Shown piece after piece: positions 30,744 to 40,848 of a DNA stretch of 64,000 nt. The number at the start of each line of letters is the position of its first letter. Within the stretch, counting starts at the first letter, position 1. Source of the stretch: Salisapilia sapeloensis (taxonomy: Eukaryota > Oomycota > Peronosporomycetes > Peronosporales > Salisapiliaceae). The stretch is from positions 29,476 to 93,475 of the forward strand of contig JAADVB010000047.1 of NCBI GenBank assembly GCA_023334545.1. Reading direction: 5' to 3'. The notes below the pieces were generated by a model. The model was given only the letters and a program-made list of their open reading frames with translations. It did no database searches and was not told where the DNA came from. The position numbers were made by a program, and so were the translations under genes.

Positions 30744-32194
30744 ATGGCGACCGTAGCAACGCAGGCCGCGGCACAGCGCGATGTCGATGAATTGCACCAA
30801 CGAGTTCGACATCGATCTGTGGCAGACCCAGGCAAATCTCTCTACTTTGGCAAATACGTGTCTCAAGAAGGATGTGAAAACCTGCTCACGTACGAGTACC
30901 ACGGCGCAGATCATTCCTACATCTATAAAAAGTTCCTGACGCCCATGAATAACTATCTGGTCGAATTGCTACCTCTATGGCTTGCACCCAATCTCGTATA
31001 CATTGCTTGGAAGAGTATGGAGATTGCAAGACTAAAGAGTGTCTGTGGCATAGATTACGCTTCTCGGACTACTCACCGTCGGAACGACGCATGTGCTTGT
31101 CTTTTTCTATTGCCCATTTCTCGAAGGCGACATTCCTCCATGGCTATGCACCCTATCAGCATTCGCACTCTTTGCCTACCAAGTACTTAATACCATCCCT
31201 AGCTCCTATCGTCACTAGCTCATCCATATACTAGACCCTGGACAACCTGGATGGCAAACAAGCTCGTCGGACAGGCACATCCTCTCCTCTCGGCCTTCTA
31301 TTTGACCACGGATGCGATGCTCTCAACGTCTCCGTCGGTCTTATCACCATGTCCTGCTTCATGCAGTTCGGGACCACGTGGAAGGCACTCGCCATGCTCC
31401 TCAGTGGCCACATCGTGTTCATTTTCGCTACATGGGAAGAGTACTACTGCGGCTCTTTGGAACTACCAGTCGTCAACGGTCCGACGGAAGGTGTGCTCAT
31501 CGGCATCGGTCTCAAGCTATTCACAGCCATCGCAGGCACGTCGTTCTGGACCTCGGAGACCATCCCAGGTGTCCAGAACAACACACTCTTCCTCTTCTCC
31601 ACTCTCTCCGGCACCATATGCACCATCATCGTCAAGTACTATCTTCCTCTTACTTGTAGTAAACTCGAGCTAAGACATGCATAGCGTTGTGAACGTCGTA
31701 CGCGCCGTGCGTCTACGCCACGATTCGATCGTCGTGGCTTGCACAAGACTAGCTCCCTTCCTCACTATCAACTCCATGGCAGCCGTCTGGGCACTCGTCT
31801 CTCCTTCAGACATCTTCACCATCTACCCTCGCCTCTTCCTCTGGATGCTTGGCTTCCTCAACAGCAAACTAGTGGTACGTCCTTCTACCTCCTACGAGTC
31901 ACTAATGTCACTCATGTAAGCTCCTAGCTCCATCTCATGCTCGCACACTTGTGCGGGGAAGAGTACCATCCGTTCCGAAAGACGCTCGTGCCTCTCTTTT
32001 ACGTCGCAGGCCATTGTGGCTTTAGTATGCTCCAAGGCATCTACGACGGCGTGAACGAGCTCTTGATCGTCCAAGAGTTTTTCTTCCTCTCTCTCGCTTC
32101 TTACATCCACATCGTCGTAACAGTCGTGTGGGAAGTGAAGACTGTCTTAGACATTCCTGTCTTCACTGTACCTCGGAAGCATAAACAAAAGTAA
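30744..32194 (+). CDS. CDP-ethanolamine/choline phosphotransferase (EPT1/CPT1 family)
   Basis: Five exons (30744-30995, 31054-31182, 31235-31635, 31685-31874, 31928-32194) give 412 residues. The enzyme makes phosphatidylethanolamine or phosphatidylcholine from diacylglycerol and a CDP-alcohol in the ER. The catalytic motif DG-x2-AR-x8-G-x3-D-x3-D is perfect, from Asp133 to Asp155, and begins just after a splice junction. About ten hydrophobic segments follow the soluble start (KSLYFGKYVSQEGCENLL). The following IPGVQNNTLFLFSTLSG block is typical. The tail is basic (VPRKHKQK). Ethanolamine versus choline preference cannot be read from the sequence. Convergent with COQ2, 39 bp between stops. 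Confidence 0.94.
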
Positions 32195-32233
32195 AAAACA
32201 CACGAATCTACGCATCTCCCTCTCTTGTATTTC

Positions 32234-33337
32234 TTATATGACGTTGCCTGCTACCATGGATGCAAAGAGCCATGCACCAAGCCACTTGTTACTACCAAAC
32301 CTCTCCTGTAGATTCACTGGGTCATCTAGCTTGGCTGTGTTCACCTGCCACGCCAAGTGGCCAGCACTCGCGCCTAGACCGAGGTAGAATGGCCAGTCCA
32401 GACCAGCCATGTACCCGGCAGATCCGATGCCAAGCACCGTCGCGGCCGAGAAAGCGTTTAGAATCATCGGCGTCTTGTCGCCAAAGAGCAGCGCAGTGGA
32501 GCGCACGCCGATCTTCCGGTCGTCCTCCTTGTCCTGATGCGCATACAGCGTGTCGTACACGATCGTCCAGGCCATGCCACCGGCATATAGAGGTAGCACG
32601 GTTGCCCAGTCGATGGAGCCGTGGACGGCTGCCCACCCGAGGATTGCGCCGTAGTTGAACGTGAGACCGAGGAACGCCTGTGGCCAGTAAGTGAGTCGCT
32701 TCATGAGCGGGTACGTGGCGACGAGTGAGAGAGACGCAGCTCCTACGGCGATGCTGTAGTAGTTCAGCTGCAGTAATATGCCCAGACCAGCAGATAATTG
32801 AGCAGCGAGGAAGCCCCACGCCTGCTTGGACGTAAGCTTCTTCGCAGCCAATGGCCGCTGGTTGGTGCGTTCGACCTGCCGATCAAAGTCTCGGTCCCAC
32901 ATGTCGTTAATAGTGCACCCGGCACTACGCATGATGAAGGCTCCAGTGCCGAAGAGCGCGAGGAGCTTGAGATCCGGGAGCTGACCGACAGGTGCGGCCA
33001 GCGAGATGCTCCAGAAACATGGCCACAGGAGCATAAAGGTGCCTGCTGGACGATTGATACGAGCTAGCTGGATGTACGGGAGCAGCCAGTCAGGGCTATG
33101 ACGTTCTGCCCATGTGTGTTTTTCTAGCTTATAGACATCGTCCTGGAGGACGGATGGCTGCTTATGCTTGTCATGCTCGTGGGGTGACGAGCTAAAGGAC
33201 AGTGTTTGGCTCAGATTGACACATACCGATGGTCTATGACGTAGCAATGGTTGCGATCGAGATATGAAAGCCAAGGGCTGTAAGAATGCTCGTCGAGAAG
33301 ACGTGCGGATGGCCGCCGCAGCCGAGAGGAGTGCCAT
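32234..33337 (-). CDS. COQ2: 4-hydroxybenzoate polyprenyltransferase (COQ2), mitochondrial
   Basis: Single-exon gene of 367 residues. The N-terminus (about 1-50) is a mitochondrial leader with Arg, Ala and Ser and no acids (RTSSRRAFLQPLAFISRS). The UbiA-type core (about 85-365) has both Asp-rich motifs: NDMWDRDFD (from residue 144) and a second one DKEDD near residue 258, which bind the polyprenyl diphosphate through Mg2+. Other landmarks: RINRPAGTFMLLWPCFWS, QRPLAAKKLT, YPLMKRLTYWPQAFLG and the VYDTLYAHQD stretch before the second motif. It attaches the prenyl tail to 4-hydroxybenzoate in ubiquinone synthesis at the inner mitochondrial membrane. Confidence 0.95.
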   Translation of the reverse strand: MALLSAAAAIRTSSRRAFLQPLAFISRSQPLLRHRPSVCVNLSQTLSFSSSPHEHDKHKQPSVLQDDVYKLEKHTWAERHSPDWLLPYIQLARINRPAGTFMLLWPCFWSISLAAPVGQLPDLKLLALFGTGAFIMRSAGCTINDMWDRDFDRQVERTNQRPLAAKKLTSKQAWGFLAAQLSAGLGILLQLNYYSIAVGAASLSLVATYPLMKRLTYWPQAFLGLTFNYGAILGWAAVHGSIDWATVLPLYAGGMAWTIVYDTLYAHQDKEDDRKIGVRSTALLFGDKTPMILNAFSAATVLGIGSAGYMAGLDWPFYLGLGASAGHLAWQVNTAKLDDPVNLQERFGSNKWLGAWLFASMVAGNVI

Positions 33338-33780
33338 CGATTATCGGGATGAGCTGATCGTGTCACATTATCCGTTCTGTATCCGGATGTTCCGACCTTT
33401 GAAGATCGCGATCTACTATGCAGGTACGATAAAGGAGTCTTCTATCTACGTTCAAGTTGGATGATAGATGTATGTGTTGATAGATAGAGATGTCATTCAT
33501 GTATGGTTATGACTAGGAACTATTCTTAGACAATATAGAAAAGATAGAGATAGAATGGAATGAGCCGTTGGACGATCTGGATGCAGGATGGAATAAGATG
33601 TAGGTTGAAGAGAGGTGTATATCGCCACTGGTGATTCTTTTCCTGGAAATCGAAAAGAAAAAAGATACGCAGTTATCGCTCTTTTAGAATTGACGGCGTC
33701 TTCATTCTTGTTTTGCGTTGCAATCACAAGACCTCTTGTCCATCGCTCTTGCAACGTCGAAAGAAACAACGTCGACATCG
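33338..33780. promoter_or_regulatory. Divergent intergenic region COQ2 / zinc-finger gene
   Basis: A 443 bp region between divergent starts. The zinc-finger frame is open upstream to 33718 but without an ATG, so an additional upstream exon is possible. Nothing else recognised. Confidence 0.35.
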
Positions 33781-34924
33781 ATGAAGAGTATTTTCGGCAT
33801 CAAGACATCGCCACCACACACATCGAGGCGGTCACCACCCGTGACACCACCGCCACTCGTTCTGTCGTCCATTTTTCCACCGAAAAACGATCTTGTTCCG
33901 CCCGACAGTGTCCACGATGCAGACACGACGGAGCCTTCCCATAGCTTCCTGCATCTCGATGCATCCGAAGTGTCAATTTATGACCACCACGATACGTCTA
34001 CTTCTCTCACACCTGCCATACCGTCACGGCAGCTACCACATCTGCATCCTTCACTACTAGTTGCGTCCATCGACATGTACGACGAGACCGCGAGTCCCCA
34101 CTTGAACAACTGTAAGTCTGCTACTCTAGCATAGACCAGCATTACACTGTCACTCATTACTATCCACAGTCCTACTTGATGACAGCTTCATGCCACCTCC
34201 ATCGAGCTACGTTTCTCCTTCTACAATAACACCGCATGCTCCTCTACCTTCATTCGTCTGCTCCACCGACTCTTCTACCTCTACTTTCCAGGACCCACTC
34301 CCGATCATATCACCGTCGACTTCCTACCCATATCTACCCGTGGCACCCGCAACGTCATTCCTAAAACATACGACTAGTACCTACTTTCCTACTGTCGACG
34401 CTAGATCCAACGTCGTGTCTCCGCTCGTGTCACCTGGTACTTCCACAGTCGACGCTGTCTCCATTCCTTCACAAGATGCTGCAATGCAGTCAACACCACA
34501 GCTCCAAAAGGCTCCGCAGTCAGCTCCAGAGCCTCGATATCGACGGAAGAAGATGTGTACCTACGAAGGATGTCCGAACCAAGCTCGGATGTTCCAGCGA
34601 TGCAAGAAGCACGGAGGCTTCAAGCGGTGTACGGTTCTAAATTGCTCCAACACCGTCCAAAGCCGAGGTTTATGCATTCGCCATGGTGGAGGCAGGCGAT
34701 GTCAGGTGTCTGGATGCGTCAACTCGGCCCAATCGAAAGGACGTTGCAAGCTGCACGGTGGTGGAAGGATGTGTCGAGTGGAAACCTGCGAGAAGAAGGC
34801 GCATTTGAATCGCCTGTGTCGCCAGCACGGTGGAGGCATTAAATGCAGCGTACGAGGCTGTGAGAAGTGGGCACAGAACCGTGGCATGTGTGTAAGTCAT
34901 GCCAAGGAAGCAACAACTAGCTAA
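33781..34924 (+). CDS. C-x4-C-x9-C-x2-H repeat zinc-finger protein ('WRKY19-like'), copy 1
   Basis: Two exons (33781-34111, 34170-34924), 361 residues, joined over a 58-nt intron. The N-terminal two thirds are Pro/Ser/Thr-rich and disordered, like an activation region. The C-terminus (about 240-355) has five consecutive units of C-x4-C-x9-C-x2-H joined by GG(G)xxC linkers, for instance CTVLNC then SNTVQSRGLC and IRHGGG. Such arrays occur in large numbers in oomycetes and are annotated 'WRKY transcription factor 19-like', although no WRKY domain is present. DNA binding is plausible but unproven. The first residue is the first ATG in the frame; earlier codons up to 33718 are open. A paralogue lies 1.3 kb downstream. 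Confidence 0.8.
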
Positions 34925-35429
34925 GATTTTTAATCAATATATATAAAAAAATCGTGATGGAAAAAAAGTAAAAGTTAAAAAAACGATCGGCATTATACAT
35001 GGTTTTTGTATACGAGGCAATTCCGAGACGGGAGGCGCGAAAAGAGCATACAAAAAGCAAGTGAAAACGCTTTGAAAAGCACGCGAACTGGCATTCGGAG
35101 ATGATGGGGCAGAAGAAGAATACTGCCTATACGAAGCGCCATGACGCCGAGACGTTCCGCGTCGCAGAAGAGCTCATGATGCTGAGCTCCTCTTCGTCTC
35201 TATCTCACCGGTCGGGTATAAAGACCGGCGCATCGGCCACGAAGGTGGATTGAAATGACAGTTATTGCGTTTTGGAGGACGTGCTAAAGGATGCGTATGA
35301 ACATGTAGAATGCAAAGCACGCACATCGACCGTACAAGTCCATTGCCAAGTATGTGTGTATTGCGTCAGTCTTGTAGGAAACAACACTGATGACTACATG
35401 CATTTAGGAAGCATCGAAGCAGTGTCGAC
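34925..35429. other. Spacer with a short open frame and hairpin
   Basis: A 505 bp region between the first zinc-finger gene and a small multi-exon gene. A plus-strand open frame at 35103-35255 encodes about 50 residues (MMGQKKNTAYTKRHDAE...) with protein-like composition. At 35208-35228 a perfect 6-bp stem CCGGTC/GACCGG encloses the loop GGGTATAAA, which contains a TATAAA sequence and may be a core promoter element for the next gene. Both readings are tentative. Confidence 0.3.
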
Positions 35430-35870
35430 ATGCCACCTCAGTCATCCAAAGTACATTTTTCAGCAAGAACACCTGTGGTACCTGCATACTAATTCGTATA
35501 GGCGGACTCGACACAGATCACATCATCCACGCCACACCGGTCACATCCAAAGCAAGCCTTTGAGGTATACATCTCGTCTCTCCTGGTCTACTTTCCATCC
35601 TAATACAGCCTAGATATCATTTAACTCTCGAGTCGAAGAAGACGTCTCGGTTTTACTACTAGAACATCGCACTCGCTGTCGCCACGTCCGTCGAAAGTAG
35701 CGTCTAGCACACACTCGATCGCCACATACGTTTACTCATATCTAACTAGATGGTCCATCTTCCAACGCAAGAGGGAATTCGACTACGCGCGGCAATGCGT
35801 CGTCCGAGGCATCTCCGTCCGTCGCCGTCTCGAGAACTTCCGTCGCGCCGCCACACCAGCTCCTCTCTAG
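35430..35870 (+). CDS. Small four-exon gene of unknown function
   Basis: Exons 35430-35450, 35502-35564, 35614-35696 and 35750-35870 join in phase to give 95 residues. None of the exons alone forms a notable open frame, but all three introns (51, 49 and 53 nt) have GT...TAG ends and sizes matching neighbouring genes. The product starts MPPQSSKADSTQ, is polar for 40 residues, then becomes strongly basic and helical (EHRTRCRHVRRKW; VRRRLENFRRAATP). No membrane segment or signal peptide. It sits between the two zinc-finger paralogues. Unrecognised; could be a small nuclear or RNA-binding protein by charge only. Confidence 0.5.
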
Positions 35871-36261
35871 CTGCCTTCATGTCTTTCCTCCGACGTGTGT
35901 CGCTTTCTTTTTAATTTTTTAAACTTGCTCTTTCTATGTCTGATTCAAAATGATATATTCCATCTTATTGCTATCGTCTCGTGTCTCGAGCTGGTCGATT
36001 CAAGTCGTAATGATACACCCACGTAGTAGCTTTTACACATGAATGAATACACGTACATGCCACGCATCTCACTTGTCTCTACGTATCCATAGAGAAAGAT
36101 GTACTACGTCTTCCATCGTCCACGTCCCATGCACCAAAATTTCTTGTCAATATTTGTCACATTCATAATCGTTTTCTACTGACCAGAACGAGGTCGATCG
36201 ATCGACCTACTTGGACCTAGCTATCTTAGTCACGATAGACCCACGATACGTCCACGCGTCC
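35871..36261. other. Spacer upstream of second zinc-finger gene
   Basis: A 391 bp stretch with a T-rich segment at about 35910-35945 that may belong to the 3' end of the small gene. The downstream zinc-finger frame is open from 36211 without an ATG. Nothing else seen. Confidence 0.3.
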
Positions 36262-37446
36262 ATGCAGGCGCAGCCGACGCAAAGGCCTTACTCGATTGAA
36301 GAATCGAACCACCACTCGCTATCCGGGTGGGACGACTATCTCGGAACAGCGACCATCCCGCCACTCGCGATACCAGGTTCGACGCCGTGTGGAAGCTCCA
36401 TGGCGACACCGCCATCGTGGTACAATGCCTCGTCCCTCCGGTCGCCTTGGACAGCGTCCGACCCGAGTCCATCCACCGTCTCGAGCGGCGCACATGGATC
36501 TTACGCAGACGAAAGCGTCGGGACAAAGCGCTCGACGAGTGGAAGCACTAGTAAACAAAAGAAAGCACGTAGAAAGCACTCGTTATCTAGCTCCTTTGAC
36601 CTGCCGTCCGCTTTGGACGTGAACCCGTATGCGAACGGGAGCGCGGCGCCGGACGCGAGCGTGAATGAGATCAACAGCGACTGGCTCCAACCCAAGTCCA
36701 GCCAGAGCAATGGTCGGCACTTGCGTCGCGGGTCTTCAGGCAGGAGCCTCGACAATGCTCTCCGAAGTGCTGGGCTCTTTCCCAACGATCCGTTCGCGAC
36801 GGACGAAGGGCTGTACCAGATCTGGAACGGCGTCGACGCGTCTTCCGACCAGCCTCCGTCTAACATGTACAGCATGTCTCCGTCGGAAGACGGGTGGAAG
36901 GTTGAGTACCCTTCTCTTAGTGAGCTCGACGAGATCTACACGCCGCTCGAAGCGTCTCAACGCAAGAGCGAGGTCAAGACAGAACCAACGTCTCGACCTC
37001 CAGTCGAGAAGCGTCCTTCGACTCCCGTGTCGACACCAGCCCTCCCTTCTAAGAAACCCTCTCGCGTTCGTAGCAAACAGTGCATACATCCAGGCTGTCC
37101 GAACCGTGCGCGGAGCCATCAAAAGTGCAAGAAGCACGGCGGCGCACACCAATGCACGTTCGAAGGGTGCACGAAGAACAGTCAGAGCCGAGGCCTGTGC
37201 ATCGCCCATGGCGGAGGCTCTCGATGTCGCGTCGATGGCTGCAGCCGCGCGTCCCAGTCCAAAGGTCTGTGCAAAAGTCACGGCGGCGGCGAGTTCTGCC
37301 GCGTCGACGGCTGCAAGAAGAAGGCGCACCTCAAGCATCTCTGTCGCACCCACGGCGGCGGCGTCCGTTGCAAGCACTCGAGTTGCAACAAGTGGGCACA
37401 ACGCAAAGGTTGGTGCATGGCGCACGCGAAGGAGCAGCTCGCGTAA
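36262..37446 (+). CDS. C-x4-C-x9-C-x2-H repeat zinc-finger protein, copy 2
   Basis: Single exon from the first ATG (36262, MQAQPTQRP), 394 residues. The N-terminal 280 residues are Ser/Pro/Thr-rich with basic patches (KKARRKHS) and acidic-aromatic stretches (SLSELDEIYTPLE) typical of transcription regulators. The C-terminus (about 285-390) has the same five units as copy 1: CIHPGC/NRARSHQKCKKHGG, CTFEGC/SRGLCIAHGGG, CRVDGC/SKGLCKSHGGG, CRVDGC/LKHLCRTHGGG and CKHSSC/KGWCMAHAKE. The finger array is closely similar between the copies while the N-termini are not, which suggests an old duplication with selection on the fingers. Copy 1 has an intron in the N-terminal region; copy 2 has none. Confidence 0.82.
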   Translation: MQAQPTQRPYSIEESNHHSLSGWDDYLGTATIPPLAIPGSTPCGSSMATPPSWYNASSLRSPWTASDPSPSTVSSGAHGSYADESVGTKRSTSGSTSKQKKARRKHSLSSSFDLPSALDVNPYANGSAAPDASVNEINSDWLQPKSSQSNGRHLRRGSSGRSLDNALRSAGLFPNDPFATDEGLYQIWNGVDASSDQPPSNMYSMSPSEDGWKVEYPSLSELDEIYTPLEASQRKSEVKTEPTSRPPVEKRPSTPVSTPALPSKKPSRVRSKQCIHPGCPNRARSHQKCKKHGGAHQCTFEGCTKNSQSRGLCIAHGGGSRCRVDGCSRASQSKGLCKSHGGGEFCRVDGCKKKAHLKHLCRTHGGGVRCKHSSCNKWAQRKGWCMAHAKEQLA

Positions 37447-37502
37447 CTTTATAAACATTAATATATATAAACTTTTATAATTTCCAACAATACATTTTTT
37501 AT

Positions 37503-39127
37503 TTACTCGTCTAAGAGACACTCGGGTGTCCACTCCGAGATGCTCGCATCAAAGAGATTATAGAGCTCCGACCATGGCAGTTCTTCACTCGCCACGACAC
37601 GACGTGGCTGCATGTCCGTAAAGAGCGAGTGGCTCTCCAACTCACTCTCAGACGCTAGCAAGTCCGGTATGTCCGGTGGAACGTACTGCTGCACAGCATT
37701 CTGCATCTCGTCCGACCCGAGCACTGGCTTCGGAGGATCCACAGGGACTTGCTCGAGCTTCACGACAGGCTCCTCGACCTTTGTGCGCTTCACGGGAGGC
37801 TCATCATCCTCGACTTTGACTGCTCGACGACTCGAGTAGATGCTAAACCGATCCGAACGTAGGCGCTCGAGGACATAGAGGTAGGAGCCCATGGGCTTCA
37901 TGAAAAAGACTTCCAAGACGTGCTGCGCGTCACTCCCGCTCATGCCTTGTCCGCGAGGAGCTGCCCAGCCGTAGTGCCACGCCTTGCACTCGGCGTTGAA
38001 CTCGAAGATGGCGGATTGGGAGGACGACTCCATGGCAGCACCGCGCAAGATACCTTCGTACAAAGGGTTCATCGGGTGCTCCTTACTCCGTACGCACGAG
38101 ACGACGTCGAGTCGATCGATCGTCTGGCCTGGGAATAAGTCCGGGCCGGAGATCGTCGGATCGAACGCGCCTTGGACGTTGACGAAGCGAGCGAAGGCGA
38201 CGACGGCAGGGCGAATCGTCTGGATTGGACAGATCTTGACGCCGCCAGACTCGGTGATCCGACTGATGCCGACGTGGACGCGGACCGAGTCGCCACAGAA
38301 GCCGGACGCAACGTGTCGGCCGTTTCGACAGCAAGGAAAGCAACGGAGGTTCTTCTGACCTCCTTTTTTATTATTACGCTGGTATCGCGGTTGGAAGAGA
38401 CGAAAGGTCTTGGTCGGCGCCACGAAGGACGCGCGGACGTTGAGGCCGTGCGGGTTCTCGCAACTGTCGTTACAGCACGGACCAGGGACGTTCTGGAAGA
38501 CCGGGTTCACGTCGTCATGCTCGACGTCATCGCCACGCATCGGACGAGTATTCCCGTCTGCCTCGACCCACGTGCCAAAGCCCGACTCGATCTGGTACGT
38601 CGGTGGCTCCTCTAGCAGCGAATCTCGAGCCGCGAGGAGCTTATAGAAGTCCGTACTCTCGTCATCGCCAGTGACAGGATAGATCTGTCGAACGGCACGG
38701 AGACTAGAGTACTTGACGATCGACGTGTACGTGTTTTCGCCCGGAGGAGGCTTCACGACGCAAGTCGAGACGTGGCCTTCCGTGTGCGTGTTCTTGAGGA
38801 TGAGACGCAAGAGACGCTCGAATTCGGTCGTGTGACGTCGAGTGACTTTCATACGCGTCACCATGACAGCCTAGGGGCATATTCGTATGAACAAGAGGTG
38901 GACGAATGGCGAGTAGAAACTAGTACCTCATCATGTTCATTCAAGTTGGTGGTCGAGAGCAATTCCCGCAGGACTCGGTACGACGAACTGCCGCGAGTGC
39001 TCTTGTCGTCCTCTGTCATCACTAATTCTACCAGGTGCAAGTACACGCGCGTGCCGAGGCGAGGAATACTGCTCGCTTGAGGGCTGATTAAGTCGTGTCC
39101 AGAATTATGACTAATTCCAGTAAGCAT
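37503..39127 (-). CDS. Unknown 522-residue protein, probably nuclear
   Basis: Two exons (39127-38927 and 38870-37503) join in phase over a 56-nt intron. I do not recognise the family. The N-terminal 300 residues are globular, with a Cys-rich part (GPCCNDSCENPHG; LRCFPCCRNGRHV) that may bind zinc, and a beta-rich segment (GDSVRVHVGISRITESGGVK). The C-terminal 130 residues are disordered and acidic with a basic PPVKRTKVEEP element like a nuclear signal, and end in an acidic/hydrophobic stretch (ELPWSELYNLFDASISEW) like a transactivation motif. Start: an ATG at 39127 follows a possible acceptor, so an extra upstream exon cannot be excluded. It faces the zinc-finger gene tail to tail (56 bp). Confidence 0.65.
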
Positions 39128-39493
39128 ACAGAGTCTAGTCGTGGGAACACAGAATGCCACTTTACGGATGATAAACGTACTGAACTGGTACTTGTCCCGA
39201 CCTCTACTTCAGTTCATCTGATGCAAGTGCTTGGAGGAAAGAGATAGATGATAGTAGGATCTAGACTAGTCTGATATCGCGCTAGAATTAGATATAGATG
39301 TACTCGTGGTGAATAACATGCATTCCGGACGTGACGACATGACACCTTGGTGATGACATGAAGGCGGTCAGATGCCGATAATCAATACCCGTCTACTATC
39401 GAGAGTCTATCAGAAGAGAGATGATAAAAGTAATAGAATAAGCTTCAATTGGTTCCATTCAATTGCCTTAGATACTTGCTACGTTTATGAAAC
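39128..39493. other. Spacer between tandem minus-strand genes
   Basis: A 366 bp region holding the 3' end of the TPR gene and the upstream region of the 522-residue gene. No feature recognised. Confidence 0.35.
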
Positions 39494-40060
39494 TTATGTC
39501 GAGCTACTTGCAGATGCAAAGCCCACGACGATGTTCGGGGCAGCACAGTGGAGCAGCGCCGGTGGACACGTCGTCGGACTGGACTCCCGCAGCGAGAGGA
39601 GGTACGGGATCGAGTACCACAGCCGACTCTCTGTCGCGTAGTACTCGTCATAACACTGCTTGCAATACAGACACCCGTCCTCCTCGTCCACCACGAGCTC
39701 CCTATCCACTTGCCTACAAGTCGTGCATTTATCTACTGCCTTTAAAGCTTCTACACGACGTTCTACTAGCGTTACACTATCCTCCAAGACTCTGTACTTG
39801 GATAAAGCGTTCCGGAGATGACACTTGTCGATCAAGGCGAGTGCGTACTCGAAATACAGGATCGCCGTGTCTATCTCTTGCTGCGTCGCGTACGCCTCCG
39901 CGACATTGCGTGACAAAACAAAGGCAACCGCATAGTCCTGAATGCTGTAGGCCTCCTTTAGACCTTCCATCCACTTGGTCAGCGCATCTTGTGTCCTGCC
40001 AGCAGTCCACGCCGCCCTGCCGGCCACCAAGTCGCTCTCGGTATACTTTGTTTCAGTCAT
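39494..40060 (-). CDS. TPR protein with C-terminal Cys-rich element
   Basis: Single-exon gene of 188 residues. The N-terminal 115 residues form about three TPR-type helical pairs (AGRAAWTAGRTQDALTKWME; VAEAYATQQEIDTAILYFEY). A Cys cluster C-x2-C and C-x2-C (KCTTCRQ at about 125; LYCKQCYDEY at about 145) looks like a zinc-binding element. Function unknown; may be a small adaptor. Its ATG is only 8 bp from the ATG of the divergent ankyrin gene, so each promoter must overlap the other's coding region or both use very short leaders. Confidence 0.7.
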   Translation of the reverse strand: MTETKYTESDLVAGRAAWTAGRTQDALTKWMEGLKEAYSIQDYAVAFVLSRNVAEAYATQQEIDTAILYFEYALALIDKCHLRNALSKYRVLEDSVTLVERRVEALKAVDKCTTCRQVDRELVVDEEDGCLYCKQCYDEYYATESRLWYSIPYLLSLRESSPTTCPPALLHCAAPNIVVGFASASSST

Positions 40061-40068
40061 TTGGGAAA

Positions 40069-40600
40069 ATGAACGTCTGGACGGCAGCTAGCGACGGCAG
40101 CATCGACAAGGTCAAGAGCTACCTCGACGATGGCACCGATGTCAATGCACAAGATCCATACGGCTACACGCCATTGTACGACAAGAACGAAAGACATGGA
40201 CCAATGTTTTTACTAATAGCATGACTAGGCAGGCAGCCGTGAGCTACGACCATGCCGACCTCGTCACATTCTTAATCGAGCGTGGTGCAGATGTGAAACT
40301 AGGCGACCATGACATGGACACGCCATTGCACCGATGTGAAAGCGTCGCGTGTGCAAAGATCTTACTAGAGCACGGCGCAGAGCTCAACGCTCGCAATGCC
40401 GACGGTCAAACGGTACCGATTGTATGCATTTAGCTATTTTTCATACGTGACTAAACTATTCCTAGCCGTATGACGTTGCGATTGAAGACGAACATGTTGA
40501 TCTCATCGGTATGTTCGAGTCCATGGGTGCAGAAAAGTCCGACCGGATCCCGGAAGAAGATGAGGAAATGCCAGGAGATACAGACATGCCAGAAGAATAA
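40069..40600 (+). CDS. Small ankyrin-repeat protein
   Basis: Three exons (40069-40175, 40229-40412, 40466-40600) give 141 residues with two 53-nt introns. Four ankyrin-type repeats: MNVWTAASDGSIDKVKSYLD, then YGYTPLQAAVSYDHADLVTF (created by the first splice), MDTPLHRCESVACAKILLEH, and DGQTPYDVAIEDEHVDLIGM. The C-terminus is acidic (PEEDEEMPGD). Small ankyrin proteins act as binding partners or inhibitors; the partner here is unknown. Reading the splice junctions restores the TPL-x-A and TPYDVA motifs, which supports the model. Confidence 0.85.
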
Positions 40601-40848
40601 AGCAATTATGGATGTAATTCGCTCAGAAAAGCAAGTTATTATCGACACAGAAGATTCTGTTTCATTATATCAGTATTTTTATGCAAACATCATGGCGAAG
40701 TTCAAGCTAAAGGCAACTCAAAGTGCAAGCTAACGGCAACTCGAAGCAAAACGTAACAGCAAGCAAAAGGAAAAATGATTTGGAAAGAAAAAAGCGCGGG
40801 AAATCTCGACCAGTCATTTTCAGCCAATCCAATAGCGCTGTAAACATA

